DNA of 64,000 bases from Methylobacterium terrae (GTDB lineage: Bacteria > Pseudomonadota > Alphaproteobacteria > Rhizobiales > Beijerinckiaceae): contig NZ_CP029553.1 in assembly GCF_003173755.1 (NCBI RefSeq), forward strand, positions 3,434,001-3,498,000, in the 5' to 3' direction. Below are positions 34,487 to 43,125 of the stretch, in pieces. Numbering within the stretch: the first letter of the stretch is position 1; each line of letters starts with the position of its first letter. The notes below the pieces were generated by a model that was not told where the DNA came from, did no database searches, and worked only from the letters and a program-made list of their open reading frames with translations. The translations under genes were made by a program, and so were the position numbers.

Positions 34487-37400
34487 ATGACGACAGCACC
34501 CATGTCCGTGACAGGTCAGCCATCCACCCGGACGCTCGAATGGATAGCAGGAACGGACCTCCTGACAGCCGCGACCGGGAATACGACCGACCAGCTCGCC
34601 AGCCTGGGGCCGATTGCGTCCGTGATAGACGCAGCGTCCGACGGCGCGGCACCTGGCGGCGACGTGCAGGAGCGACCGGCCGTTCTGACCGAACCTCTGA
34701 ACCAGGTCGTGCTGGACACGCACGCACATCTGGAAGAGACGGGCCATGAGGTGCCCGCCCTGAACGGGCCCCTCCACGGCCTGACCAATCTTGGCGAGAC
34801 CGTCGGGCTCGGACACCTCGGCACCCCCGGCAACATCGCCACCGACACCGTGTCCGCCGTCCTTGGGGGCGATGCGGGGGCGGCTACCGGCATCCTCGTT
34901 GACGCGGGTCACGTTACGGAAGCGGCCGGAGGCTTGGCCGGCTCCGTTCCCGGCACGCTGACGCAGGGTGGCGGTATTCTTGGCGAGGGCAGCCCGCTCG
35001 CACCCGTGACCACGACCCTCGACGGGGCGATCCTCAGCCTTCACGGCGCTCTCGAGGATTTCGGCCACCAGAACCCGGCCCTGAACGGCGCGGTTCACGC
35101 CCTGACCGGCCTCGGCGAGACCGTCGGGCTCGGGCATCTCGGCACGACCGGCAACCTGCTGACCGACGCCGCCGACCTGCCCGTCGGGCTGCTGGAGGGC
35201 GGCGGGGTCGGCGCGGTGGCGCCCGTCCTCCAGGATCTCGGGAACGTCACGACGGCGGCCGGCAACCTCGTCGATCAGGTGCTTGCGCCGGCCACCTCCG
35301 GCGGCGTGCTGTCGAGCGGTGGGGTGCTGGCGCCTGTTGCCGGCTTGGCCAACGAGGCGGTGCTCGGCCTCCACGCCGGCATCGAGCAGGTGGGGCACGA
35401 CGTTCCGGCCCTCAACGGCGCGGTTCACGCCCTGACCGGCCTCGGCGAGACCGTCGGGCTCGGGCACCTCGGCACGACCGGCAACCTGCTGACCGACGCC
35501 GCCGACCTGCCCGGCGGGCTGCTGGAGGGCGGCGGGGTCGGTGCGGTGGCGCCCGTCCTCCAGGATCTCGGAAGCGTCACGACGGCGGCCGGCAACCTCG
35601 TCGACCAGGTGCTTGCGCCGGCCACCTCCGGCGGCGCGCTGTCGAGCGGTGGGGTGCTGGCGCCCGTTGCCGGCCTGGCCAACGAGGCGGTGCTCGGCCT
35701 CCATGCCGGCATCGAGCAGGTGGGGCACGACGTTCCGGCCCTGAACGGCGCGGTTCACGCCCTGACCAACCTCGGCGAGACCGTCGGGCTCGGGCATCTC
35801 GGCACGACCGGCAACCTGCTGACCGACACCGCCGACCTGCCCGGCGGGCTGCTGGAAGGCGGCGGGGTCGGCGCGGTGGCGCCCGTCCTCCAGGATCTCG
35901 GGAACGTCACGACGGCGGCCGGCAACCTCGTCGACCAGGTGCTTGCGCCGGCCACCTCCGGCGGCGTGCTGTCGAGCGGTGGAGTGCTGGCGCCCGTCTC
36001 CGGCCTGGCCAACGAGGCGGTGCTCGGCCTCCATGCCGGCATCGAGCAGGTGGGGCACGACGTTCCGGCCCTCAACGGCGCGGTTCACGGCGTGACCAAC
36101 CTCGGCGAGACCGTCGGGCTCGGGCACCTCGGCACGACCGGCAACCTGCTGACCGACGCCGCCGACCTGCCCGGCGGGCTGCTGGAAGGCGGCGGGGTCG
36201 GCGCGGTGGCGCCCGTCCTCCAGGATCTCGGGAACGTCACGACGGCGGCCGGCAACCTCGTCGATCAGGTGCTTGCGCCGGGCGCCTCCGGCGGCGCGCT
36301 GTCGAGCGGTGGGGTCCTGGCGCCCGTCTCCAGCTTGGCCAACGAGGCGGTGCTCGGCCTCCACGCCGGCATCGAGCAGGTGGGGCATGACGTTCCGGCC
36401 CTCAACGGCGCGGTTCACGGCGTGACCAACCTCGGCGAGACCGTCGGGCTCGGGCATCTCGGCACGACCGGCAACCTGCTGACCGACACCGCCGACCTGC
36501 CCGGCGGGCTGCTGGAAGGCGGCGGGGTCGGCGCGGTGGCGCCCGTCCTCCAGGATCTCGGAAGCGTCACGACGGCGGCCGGCAACCTCGTCGACCAGGT
36601 GCTTGCGCCGGGCGCCTCCGGCGGCGCGCTGTCGAGCGGTGGGGTGCTGGCGCCTGTTGCCGGCTTGGCCAACGAGGCGGTGCTCGGCCTCCACGCCGGC
36701 ATCGAGCAGGTGGGGCATGACGTTCCGGCCCTCAACGGCGCGGTTCACGGCGTGACCAACCTCGGCGAGACCGTCGGGCTCGGGCATCTCGGCACGACCG
36801 GCAACCTGCTGACCGACGCCGCCGACCTGCCCGGCGACCTGCTCGGTGGCGAGGGCGTCGGAGCCGTCGCCCCCGTGCTCACCGATGCGGGCGCGGGGCT
36901 CGGTTCGGCGGGCAACCTCGTTGGGTCGGTCACGGGCGCCCTCGGTTCGGCACAGGACAGCGGGAGCGGTCTGCTCCAGCCTGTGGCCGACATCGCCGGG
37001 GCAGCCACCGGAGGCTTGCACCACGAGGGCGGAGGCGGGCTCCTGCAGCCGGTCGCCGACGTCGTCGACGCCGTCACCGGCAGCCACGATTCCGGCAATG
37101 CGGGAGGGCTGCCGCAACCGGTCGTGGCCGCGGTCGACGCCGTCGCCAGCGGGCTTGGGTCTCCCCCTGGCGGCTCGGGCGGGTTGCTGCAGCCGGTCAT
37201 CGCCACGCTCGGCGATGCCGCAGGCGGCCATGGTGCGGCCCCTGGCGATACGGGCGGCGTGCTCCAGCCTGTCACGCACGCCGTGAGTGGCGTTCTCGGT
37301 TCGGGCGGAGGCGGCACGAGCCCGTCGGGCGGCCTGCTTGGCGGCCAGTTGGGCGGACCCGATACCGGTCCTCATCCTCTGGTCGACATCTCGGTCGGGC

Positions 37401-37774
37401 CAGAGACCACATCCCCGGCGGCGCAGGTCGACGTGTTGTCGTCCGGAAGCGTGTCCGAATCTGGAACGGTGCAGGTGAGCGCCATCGATGTCGGCGGCCA
37501 CGGGCCGACCCTCGTCGGAGCCGACATCCTGTCCGGCGACAGCATCGTCTTCCCGCCATCAAGCGGCGGAGGGGGCGACTCGCTCGTCGGTCGGGCGCTC
37601 GACCTGGCGACTCCGACCTCCCACCCGGCCGAGGTGCCGGCGCATCTCGACCTCGGCGCAGTGTCCCTCGACCTCGGCGGCCACGTCGATGCACATGCCG
37701 CGGATACGCAGCACCATGCCGCCGACACACAGGCGCACACCCACGCCGTGGGCCTGCACCTGCTCGGACTCTGA
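34487..37774 (+). CDS. Large repeat protein, probable type I secretion substrate
   Basis: This 1095-aa protein is rich in Gly, Leu, Val and Asp and has no N-terminal signal peptide. Residues of about 100-780 are a tandem array of 110-residue units with motifs such as GETVGLGHLGTTGNLLTD and GGGVGAVAPVLQDLG. One divergent unit comes first, then five nearly identical ones. After them lie shorter Gly/Leu repeats (SGLLQPVAD-type) and a non-repeated C-terminus with LDLGAVSLDLGGHVDAH near the end. An ABC exporter and an HlyD-type adaptor follow in the same operon, so export by a C-terminal signal is likely. A surface or biofilm role is inference. Confidence 0.8.
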   Translation: MTTAPMSVTGQPSTRTLEWIAGTDLLTAATGNTTDQLASLGPIASVIDAASDGAAPGGDVQERPAVLTEPLNQVVLDTHAHLEETGHEVPALNGPLHGLTNLGETVGLGHLGTPGNIATDTVSAVLGGDAGAATGILVDAGHVTEAAGGLAGSVPGTLTQGGGILGEGSPLAPVTTTLDGAILSLHGALEDFGHQNPALNGAVHALTGLGETVGLGHLGTTGNLLTDAADLPVGLLEGGGVGAVAPVLQDLGNVTTAAGNLVDQVLAPATSGGVLSSGGVLAPVAGLANEAVLGLHAGIEQVGHDVPALNGAVHALTGLGETVGLGHLGTTGNLLTDAADLPGGLLEGGGVGAVAPVLQDLGSVTTAAGNLVDQVLAPATSGGALSSGGVLAPVAGLANEAVLGLHAGIEQVGHDVPALNGAVHALTNLGETVGLGHLGTTGNLLTDTADLPGGLLEGGGVGAVAPVLQDLGNVTTAAGNLVDQVLAPATSGGVLSSGGVLAPVSGLANEAVLGLHAGIEQVGHDVPALNGAVHGVTNLGETVGLGHLGTTGNLLTDAADLPGGLLEGGGVGAVAPVLQDLGNVTTAAGNLVDQVLAPGASGGALSSGGVLAPVSSLANEAVLGLHAGIEQVGHDVPALNGAVHGVTNLGETVGLGHLGTTGNLLTDTADLPGGLLEGGGVGAVAPVLQDLGSVTTAAGNLVDQVLAPGASGGALSSGGVLAPVAGLANEAVLGLHAGIEQVGHDVPALNGAVHGVTNLGETVGLGHLGTTGNLLTDAADLPGDLLGGEGVGAVAPVLTDAGAGLGSAGNLVGSVTGALGSAQDSGSGLLQPVADIAGAATGGLHHEGGGGLLQPVADVVDAVTGSHDSGNAGGLPQPVVAAVDAVASGLGSPPGGSGGLLQPVIATLGDAAGGHGAAPGDTGGVLQPVTHAVSGVLGSGGGGTSPSGGLLGGQLGGPDTGPHPLVDISVGPETTSPAAQVDVLSSGSVSESGTVQVSAIDVGGHGPTLVGADILSGDSIVFPPSSGGGGDSLVGRALDLATPTSHPAEVPAHLDLGAVSLDLGGHVDAHAADTQHHAADTQAHTHAVGLHLLGL
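35111..36836 (+). repeat. 330-bp tandem repeat array
   Basis: The DNA repeats with an exact 330-bp period. CTCGGCGAGACCGTCGGGCT starts copies at 35111, 35441, 35771, 36101, 36431 and 36761. The five full copies are nearly identical at base level, and the last is partial, ending near 36836. A more divergent copy starts at about 34790. Near identity without silent divergence points to recent duplication or gene conversion, and the copy number probably varies between strains. Confidence 0.9.
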
Positions 37775-37778
37775 CCCG

Positions 37779-37813
37779 GTGTGGGCGCCCCGTCTTGCGG
37801 GGGGCGCCCACAC
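37779..37813 (+). terminator. Strong hairpin between repeat-protein and exporter genes
   Basis: A perfect 13-bp stem (GTGTGGGCGCCCC paired with GGGGCGCCCACAC) with a 9-base loop begins 4 bases after the stop of the repeat protein. No T-run follows, so full termination is unlikely. It can act as partial terminator or as a 3' stabiliser that keeps substrate mRNA more abundant than exporter mRNA, as known for other type I secretion operons. Confidence 0.6.
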
Positions 37814-37855
37814 TCCTTCCGCGACCCAACCAGGACAACCGGTGGAGGGACAGAC

Positions 37856-39577
37856 GTGACGGACGAGTGCGGTGCGGCGGCCGGGCGCCGGGAGGCCTGG
37901 GGCGTTCTCGTGGAGGCGCGGGGCCCCCTGGCCACGGTGGTCCTCCTGAGCGGCACGATCAACCTGCTGATGCTGACAGCCCCCCTGTTCATGCTTCAGG
38001 TCTACGACCGGGTGCTCCCGAGCCGCAGCTTGGCCACCCTGACCGGGCTCGCCGGCATCGCAGCGAGCCTGTTCCTCCTCCAAGGCCTGGTGGAAATCTT
38101 CCGCACCCGCATCCTGGCCCGCGTCTCCCGCCTCGTGGACGAGCGTCTGGCGGAGAGGGTCTTCCGCCACCTGCTCCGGCGCGGCGCCGACCCGTTGCGC
38201 GGCGACGAGGGACCGCAGGCGATGCGGGACCTCGACACGGTCCGCGGCTTCCTGGCGAGCCCGGCCTTCTCCGCCTTCTTCGACCTGCCCTGGGTGCCGC
38301 TCTACGTCGGCGTCTGCCTCCTCTTCCATCCGTGGATCGGGCTCGTGGTGGCCGTCGGAGCCGTCGGCCTGTGCCTCGTGGCGCTCGCGACCGACCGGAT
38401 CACGGCGGGCTCCTCGCGCGAGGCCGTCCTCGCCAACGCCGACCGCAGGGTCGTGACCGACATGGCACACCGCATGGCGCCGCTCGTCACGGCCCTGGGG
38501 ATGCGGGAGCGCATGGTCGGGATCTGGCGGGAGCGCCACGCCCGGACGCTCGACGTGGCCGAGCGGGCGGGCGACCTGTCCGGCGCCGTGGGCAGCCTCT
38601 CGCGCGTCCTGCGCACCCTCCTGCAATCCGGCATCCTGGCACTCGGCGCGCTGCTGGTGGTCCGCAACGAGGCGACGGCGGGAGTGATGCTGGCGGCGAC
38701 CATCCTCTCGGCCCGGGCGCTCGCGCCCGTCGACCTCGCCATCGCCAACTGGCGCTCCGTCTCGGCCGCCCGCCAAGCCTGGAGCCGCATCGTCACGTTC
38801 CTTCCGGCGAGGGAGCCGGCGCCCGTCACTCCCCTCCCGGCGCCCCGCGACAGCCTCCGGGTCACCGCCCTCTCGCTGGCCGCGCCCGGAACGGACAACC
38901 TCGTCCTGCACGACGTGAGCTTCACGCTCGCGCCGGGCAGCGCGCTCGGCATCATCGGTCCGAGCGGCTCGGGCAAGTCGACCCTGGCGCGCGCCCTCGT
39001 CGGCCTCGCCCCGCCGAGCCGGGGCGTGATCCGATTCGACGGAGCGTCGCTCGACCAGTGGGACCCGGACGCCCTGGGACGCTCGGTCGGCTACCTGCCG
39101 CAAGACGTCGAACTCCTCGACGGCACGATCGCCCAGAACGTCGCGCGCTTCGACCCGGAGCCCGACCCCGAGGCGCTGCTCGCAGCCGCCCGGGCGGCGG
39201 GCGTGCACGAGGTGATCCTGCGGCTGCCCGGCGGCTACGATGCCAAGGTCGGCGGGGGCGGGCTCGGCTTATCGGGCGGCCAGCGGCAACGGGTAGGACT
39301 CGCCAGAGCGCTCTACGGCGGCCCCTTCCTCGTCGTCCTCGATGAGCCGAACTCGAATCTCGACGTCGAAGGGGAGCGGGCCCTGGCGGCCGCCGTACGG
39401 GGAGTGCGCGACCGCGGCGGTATCGCGATCGTCATCGCTCATCGGCCGAGCGCCCTCGCGGCCGTGGACCGTATCCTCGTGGTCAACGAAGGCCGGGTCC
39501 AGATGGACGGGCCGCGCGATGAGGTGCTCGCCCGCTTGAGCGCCCTCACCCGCACCGTGCCGACGAGGGTGGCGTGA
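37856..39577 (+). CDS. Type I secretion ABC transporter (PrtD/HlyB-like)
   Basis: This 573-aa inner-membrane exporter has about six membrane helices in residues 20-310 and an ATPase domain. It shows Walker A GPSGSGKST (from residue 368), the signature LSGGQRQRVGLARAL (about 470) and Walker B FLVVLDEPNS (about 492). There is no N-terminal C39 peptidase domain, so substrates should keep a C-terminal signal. The GTG at 37856 follows GGAGGGACAGAC. It is coupled to the adaptor gene by overlap. It probably exports the repeat protein encoded just upstream. Confidence 0.92.
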   Translation: MTDECGAAAGRREAWGVLVEARGPLATVVLLSGTINLLMLTAPLFMLQVYDRVLPSRSLATLTGLAGIAASLFLLQGLVEIFRTRILARVSRLVDERLAERVFRHLLRRGADPLRGDEGPQAMRDLDTVRGFLASPAFSAFFDLPWVPLYVGVCLLFHPWIGLVVAVGAVGLCLVALATDRITAGSSREAVLANADRRVVTDMAHRMAPLVTALGMRERMVGIWRERHARTLDVAERAGDLSGAVGSLSRVLRTLLQSGILALGALLVVRNEATAGVMLAATILSARALAPVDLAIANWRSVSAARQAWSRIVTFLPAREPAPVTPLPAPRDSLRVTALSLAAPGTDNLVLHDVSFTLAPGSALGIIGPSGSGKSTLARALVGLAPPSRGVIRFDGASLDQWDPDALGRSVGYLPQDVELLDGTIAQNVARFDPEPDPEALLAAARAAGVHEVILRLPGGYDAKVGGGGLGLSGGQRQRVGLARALYGGPFLVVLDEPNSNLDVEGERALAAAVRGVRDRGGIAIVIAHRPSALAAVDRILVVNEGRVQMDGPRDEVLARLSALTRTVPTRVA

Positions 39578-40890
39578 TGGGCGTTCCCTCGAAGCCCTCC
39601 GCCTCGCCGGCCACCAGGCGCTCGCTGCGGCGGCACATGTCGGGCGTGCTCGCCGTTCTCGGGCTGGCGGGATTGGCCGGCGGGTGGGCTGGCACGACGG
39701 AGCTCTCGGGCGCCATCATCGCCACCGGCTCCCTCGTGGTCGACACCAACATCAAGAAGGTCCAGCACCCCACGGGCGGGGTGGTGGCCGCGCTCAACGT
39801 GCGGGACGGGACAAGGGTGCAGGCCGGCGACCTGCTGATCCGGCTGGATGCCACGACGGCTCAGGCCACCCTCGATACGGTCACCAAGAGCCTGTGGGAA
39901 ATGGGAGCGCGCGCGGCGCGGCTCGAAGCTGAGCGTGACGGCCTGGTCGACGTGACCTTCCCGCCGGGCCTCCTCGAGGCCGGCCCTGATGCGGCACGTA
40001 TCGTGGACGGGGAGCGCCGGCTGTTCCGCTTTCGCCGCGAGGCGCTCCTCGGCCAGAAGGCGCAATTGCGCGAGCGCATCGGGCAACTCGGCGAGGAGAT
40101 CCGTGGGATGACCGAGCAGGCCGAGGCCAAGGGCCAGGAGGCGGCGATCATCGACCGCGAGTATCAGGGGGTGATGGAACTCTGGCGCAAGAACCTCATC
40201 CAGATGAGCCGGCTGACGACCCTGGAGCGGGAAACCTCGCGCATCAAGGGCGAGCGCGGGGCGCTGGTGGCGAGCATCGCCGGCACGAAGGGTCGGATTT
40301 CGGAGACGGAACTTCAGGTCATCCAGCTGGAGCAGAACCTGCGCAGCGATGTCGCGAAGGACCTTGCCGAGATCCGCGCCAAGACGGCGACGCTGGAAGA
40401 GCAGAAGGTCACCGCACTCGACCAACTCAAGCGCATCGACATCCGGGCGCCGCAGGCCGGCTCCGTACACGAACTCTCGATCCATACGATTGGTGGGGTG
40501 GTCTTGCCGGGAGAGGCGATCATGCTCATCGTCCCGGCCGCCGACCGCCTGGTCGCGGAGGTTCGAGTGGCGCCGCAAGACATCGACCGCGTCCGTTCTG
40601 GACAGGAAGCCGGACTCCGTTTCCCGAGCTTCGACCAGCGCACCACGCCCGAACTGAACGGAACGGTGAGCCGCGTTGCCGCGGACGTCAGCGAGGATAA
40701 GCGGACGGGCGTGTCCTTCTACCTCGTCAGGCTGACGGTCACGAAGGAGGAGCTCGAACGCCTGGATGGGTCTAAGCTCGTCCCCGGCATGCCTGTCGAG
40801 GCGTTCATCCGGACCTCGGACCGCACGGTGTTCTCCTACTTGACCAAGCCGCTCATCGATCAGGCCCGGAGGGCGTTTCGAGAGAAGTAA
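39574..40890 (+). CDS. HlyD-family type I secretion membrane fusion protein
   Basis: This 438-aa periplasmic adaptor has one membrane helix (about residues 25-45), a lipoyl-type half (about 60-100, TGGVVAALNVRDGTRVQAGD), a long helical hairpin (about 105-290) and a beta-barrel part (about 300-400, with RAPQAGSVHELSIHTIGGVV before it). It joins the ABC exporter to an outer-membrane TolC-type channel. No TolC gene lies nearby, so a shared one is probably used. The ATG overlaps the stop of the exporter gene. Confidence 0.92.
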   Translation: MMGVPSKPSASPATRRSLRRHMSGVLAVLGLAGLAGGWAGTTELSGAIIATGSLVVDTNIKKVQHPTGGVVAALNVRDGTRVQAGDLLIRLDATTAQATLDTVTKSLWEMGARAARLEAERDGLVDVTFPPGLLEAGPDAARIVDGERRLFRFRREALLGQKAQLRERIGQLGEEIRGMTEQAEAKGQEAAIIDREYQGVMELWRKNLIQMSRLTTLERETSRIKGERGALVASIAGTKGRISETELQVIQLEQNLRSDVAKDLAEIRAKTATLEEQKVTALDQLKRIDIRAPQAGSVHELSIHTIGGVVLPGEAIMLIVPAADRLVAEVRVAPQDIDRVRSGQEAGLRFPSFDQRTTPELNGTVSRVAADVSEDKRTGVSFYLVRLTVTKEELERLDGSKLVPGMPVEAFIRTSDRTVFSYLTKPLIDQARRAFREK

Positions 40891-41328
40891 GGTATTTGCC
40901 GTGCACGCTCTACGTGCTGTGGACAGTTTGGCCCGCTCGCTACAGATCAGGCTCGTAGCGCGCCGTCTCCCGACACGAAGGCCGGCGGCCAAATGATCGG
41001 CCTCGCCACGCACCTGTGACGCTCAACCTCTTCACCAGCACTGAGGCAGTACAGCACTACAGCGTTTTAGCGCTGTTAAGCTGCTATCTCTGAAGTGCCT
41101 TCAGCGCTCCCTGCCTGTCCTTGCGCGAGCGCCTTGTCACCCTGAAGGGCTCGCCCACGAAGGTCACCAAGACGCCTGAGGGCCGGGAGATCGGACCAAG
41201 GATCGCCGCGAAGCGAACGCCGAAAAGCTGGCAGGCTCATTGCCCCCAAGTTAATTACCAATCCACAAAAACGGGTCCACATCGCTTTGGCCATGGTGTG
41301 ACCGCGTCGAGCCTGGCATAACGCGCTC
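40891..41328. other. Intergenic region with small hairpin
   Basis: About 440 bp without a gene I can support. A 6-bp stem (ACAGCG paired with CGCTGT) lies at 41059-41076 and may end transcription of the secretion operon, although it lacks a T-run. Small open frames here do not show coding bias. Confidence 0.35.
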
Positions 41329-41535
41329 ATGGCCAACGAAGTCCCGCACCCCTACTCCATTGACGTTTCCCCACTGCTCAAGCCGGAGGGAAACTTCCAG
41401 TGGGCGATCCGCCGGAGCGGCAAGTTGATCGAACGGTCCGACCGGCCCCACCGTCGCGAGGCCAAAGCCTTCGAGAGCGCCATGGAGGCTGTCGAGCGGG
41501 CCATGAAGCCGGGAGCCGATGGCGGCCCTCGCTGA
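41329..41535 (+). CDS. Small conserved hypothetical protein
   Basis: This 68-aa protein begins with MANEVPHPYSIDVSPLLKPE and continues with an arginine-rich part (WAIRRSGKLIERSDRPHRRE) and a helical tail (AFESAMEAVERAM). It looks like a family of small proteins that I associate with Methylobacterium and relatives, all of unknown function. It stands alone. Confidence 0.6.
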   Translation: MANEVPHPYSIDVSPLLKPEGNFQWAIRRSGKLIERSDRPHRREAKAFESAMEAVERAMKPGADGGPR

Positions 41536-41923
41536 GCGCGCAGCCGGCCGGGACACTCGATCTCGCACTCGTCGCCCGGTTGGCGCGAGTTACCATTAGG
41601 GCCCAGCACTTAAACCCCATGCAGTCGTTCCGCATATCGGGCTCGGCCGTGCGGAAAACAGGTGTTTTCCGACATTCAAGATAGCCGGTCGGGCAGGTTG
41701 GCTGATACCCGACGCCGACGAGAGCTTCATGGGTCTGGTGGCGACCCTTCCCAGGCATTCGATGGGTCCGTTCGAGCCGCCGCATCGCTTCGGCTGTTGC
41801 AGCGCCGGCCACTAAGGGATCTCCGCCGTACCGGCACATCTCCGACTGTAACTGTTAAAAAGTATCGCGGAATTTAATGTAAGTTAAAGCTAGATAGGCA
41901 AGTAGTATCAAAATGCTCAAATC
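41536..41923. other. Gene-free stretch holding a repeat and a possible decayed recombinase start
   Basis: No intact gene. It contains the 60-bp repeat at 41615-41674. Just after it, 41685-41720 resembles the start of the recombinase gene at 42325 at base level (GGTCGGG, then GCCGACGAG), with length differences that break the frame. This could be a dead second copy. 41860-41920 is AT-rich and is the likely promoter of 41924. Confidence 0.35.
41615..41674 (+). repeat. 60-bp repeat with inverted repeat, first copy
   Basis: Starts CCCCATGC and contains CGGAAAACA-GG-TGTTTTCCG at 41652-41671, a perfect 9-bp inverted repeat. It is about 80% identical to 42157-42215. Related inverted repeats also overlap the recombinase start, so these may be its binding or crossover sites. 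Confidence 0.5.
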
Positions 41924-42139
41924 ATGAGCAACGATCTTGATTATAAGAGCAACAGGTTGAGAGCAATCGCAGAGATGCTCAGCCTATCGACTGATCAACT
42001 ATTTTTGGATGACACCAAAATCGATGGATTGTTTGGCGTGCATGAATGCATTCGACTTTGTTTAGCCATCCAAACCGAAGATGGCCGCAGGCGTGCCATA
42101 GAAGTTCTTCGCCAGATTGTGGATGGCGAGCAGCCCTAG
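41924..42139 (+). CDS. Small hypothetical protein
   Basis: This 71-aa soluble helical protein (MSNDLDYKSNRLRAIAEMLS) lies between the two copies of the 60-bp repeat. GC is lower than in flanking core genes, so it was probably acquired. No family is recognised. Its place between possible recombinase sites makes it a candidate for movement or inversion. Confidence 0.55.
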   Translation: MSNDLDYKSNRLRAIAEMLSLSTDQLFLDDTKIDGLFGVHECIRLCLAIQTEDGRRRAIEVLRQIVDGEQP

Positions 42140-42156
42140 CCAAGGTCCGCAACCCA

Positions 42157-42215
42157 CCCCATGCGGTTATTCCGCGTATCGAACTCCCGTGTCGGAAAAC
42201 ATGTGTTTGCCGACA
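42157..42215 (+). repeat. 60-bp repeat, second copy
   Basis: Second copy of the element at 41615-41674. The inverted repeat here is CGGAAAACA-TG-TGTTTGCCG (42193-42212) with one mismatch. It lies 18 bp after the small gene at 41924 and about 110 bp before the recombinase start. Confidence 0.5.
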
Positions 42216-42290
42216 GGGGCCGCGCCCATCCAGCCGCGCGCCAGCCCTCGACGGGGAAAATGTTCGACAAACCCTGTCGGATTGATGTTA

Positions 42291-42325
42291 TGTGCGGAAA
42301 AGTGGGATTTGGGGTTTTCCGCACA
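42291..42325 (+). promoter_or_regulatory. 11-bp inverted repeat over the recombinase start
   Basis: TGTGCGGAAAA (42291-42301) and TTTTCCGCACA (42315-42325) form a perfect 11-bp inverted repeat with a 13-bp spacer. Its last base is the A of the recombinase ATG. The core (GCGGAAAA) matches the two upstream repeats. Serine resolvases often bind such sites next to their own gene and repress it, so self-control is likely. Confidence 0.55.
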
Positions 42326-42906
42326 TGCTGGTCGGGTACATGCGGGTGTCGACAGCCGACGAGCGCCAATCGGTCGATCTGCAGCGCGACGCGCTGATGG
42401 CTGCTGGAGTCGACGAGCGGCACTTCTACCAGGATCATGCCTCCGGATCCCGGGACGACCGGCCCGGGCTGAAGGCCTGCCTCACCTACCTCAAGGCGGG
42501 CGATACCCTCGTGGTGTGGAAGCTCGACCGGCTCGGCCGCAGCCTCCCGCACCTCCTGGAGGTCATGGGCGACCTGCGGAAGCGTGGCGTCGCGTTTCGC
42601 TCGCTCACCGAGGCGATGGACACCGCGACACCCCACGGCGAGCTGCTGTTCTCGTTGTTCGGGGCGCTCGCGCAATTCGAGCGCCAGCTCACCCGCGAAC
42701 GCGTGATCGCCGGTCTCGCAGCAGCCAAGCGCCGAGGGCGCCGCGGCGGCCGACCGCCGACGATCGGGGGTGAGCAGCTCGAGCAGATCACGGCGGCGCT
42801 CGCCGGCGGCGCCAGCAAGGCCTCGGTCTGTCGGTCGTTCAAGATTGCCCGCTCGACGCTGATCGACACGCTCGAGCGGACCGGGTGGCAGCCGCCAGCT
42901 AAGTGA
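42325..42906 (+). CDS. Small serine recombinase (resolvase/invertase family)
   Basis: This 193-aa protein has the catalytic N-terminal domain (residues 1-135) with YMRVSTADE holding the nucleophile Ser9, and the motifs KLDRLGRSLPHL and FERQLTRERVIAGLAAAKRRG. It is followed by a C-terminal helix-turn-helix (about 155-190, SKASVCRSFKIARSTLIDTL). It probably resolves or inverts DNA at sites such as the inverted repeats upstream. No partner transposase of the Tn3 type is seen nearby. Confidence 0.9.
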   Translation: MLVGYMRVSTADERQSVDLQRDALMAAGVDERHFYQDHASGSRDDRPGLKACLTYLKAGDTLVVWKLDRLGRSLPHLLEVMGDLRKRGVAFRSLTEAMDTATPHGELLFSLFGALAQFERQLTRERVIAGLAAAKRRGRRGGRPPTIGGEQLEQITAALAGGASKASVCRSFKIARSTLIDTLERTGWQPPAK

Positions 42907-43023
42907 CCGGCGCCGGGGCTGCGCCGTACTGTCCGCTCGGGTGATGTCCGTTTGGTTGCTGTCCGTTGGACTGTTCCAACCCTTGCGGACGTATTTGGCG
43001 GGTCGTGGCCGTGTTCACTACGG

Positions 43024-43093
43024 CATGCCCCTATGGACGGCCGGTATAACGAACGGGACTCGGAGCACCGCGCCTACAATCCGTTTTGGGTGG
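43024..43093 (+). repeat. Dispersed ~70-bp repeat, copy 1
   Basis: Contains GGACGGCCGGTATAACGAAC and is about 83% identical to 44159-44228. It lies 33 bp before the P-loop kinase gene. Together with copies at 44126-44228 and 44731-44790 it brackets the gene pairs in this region. Confidence 0.6.
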
Positions 43094-43125
43094 AAAACGA
43101 GCGCTCGATAGGGCAACCTTAGGGT

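Noticed and set aside
35111..36836. CRISPR array
   Set aside because: The repeats are 330 bp, in frame and without spacers; they encode protein repeats.
34406..37501. Minus-strand frame of 1031 aa with repeats
   Set aside because: It mirrors the tandem repeats of the real plus-strand gene, which has codon bias and operon partners.
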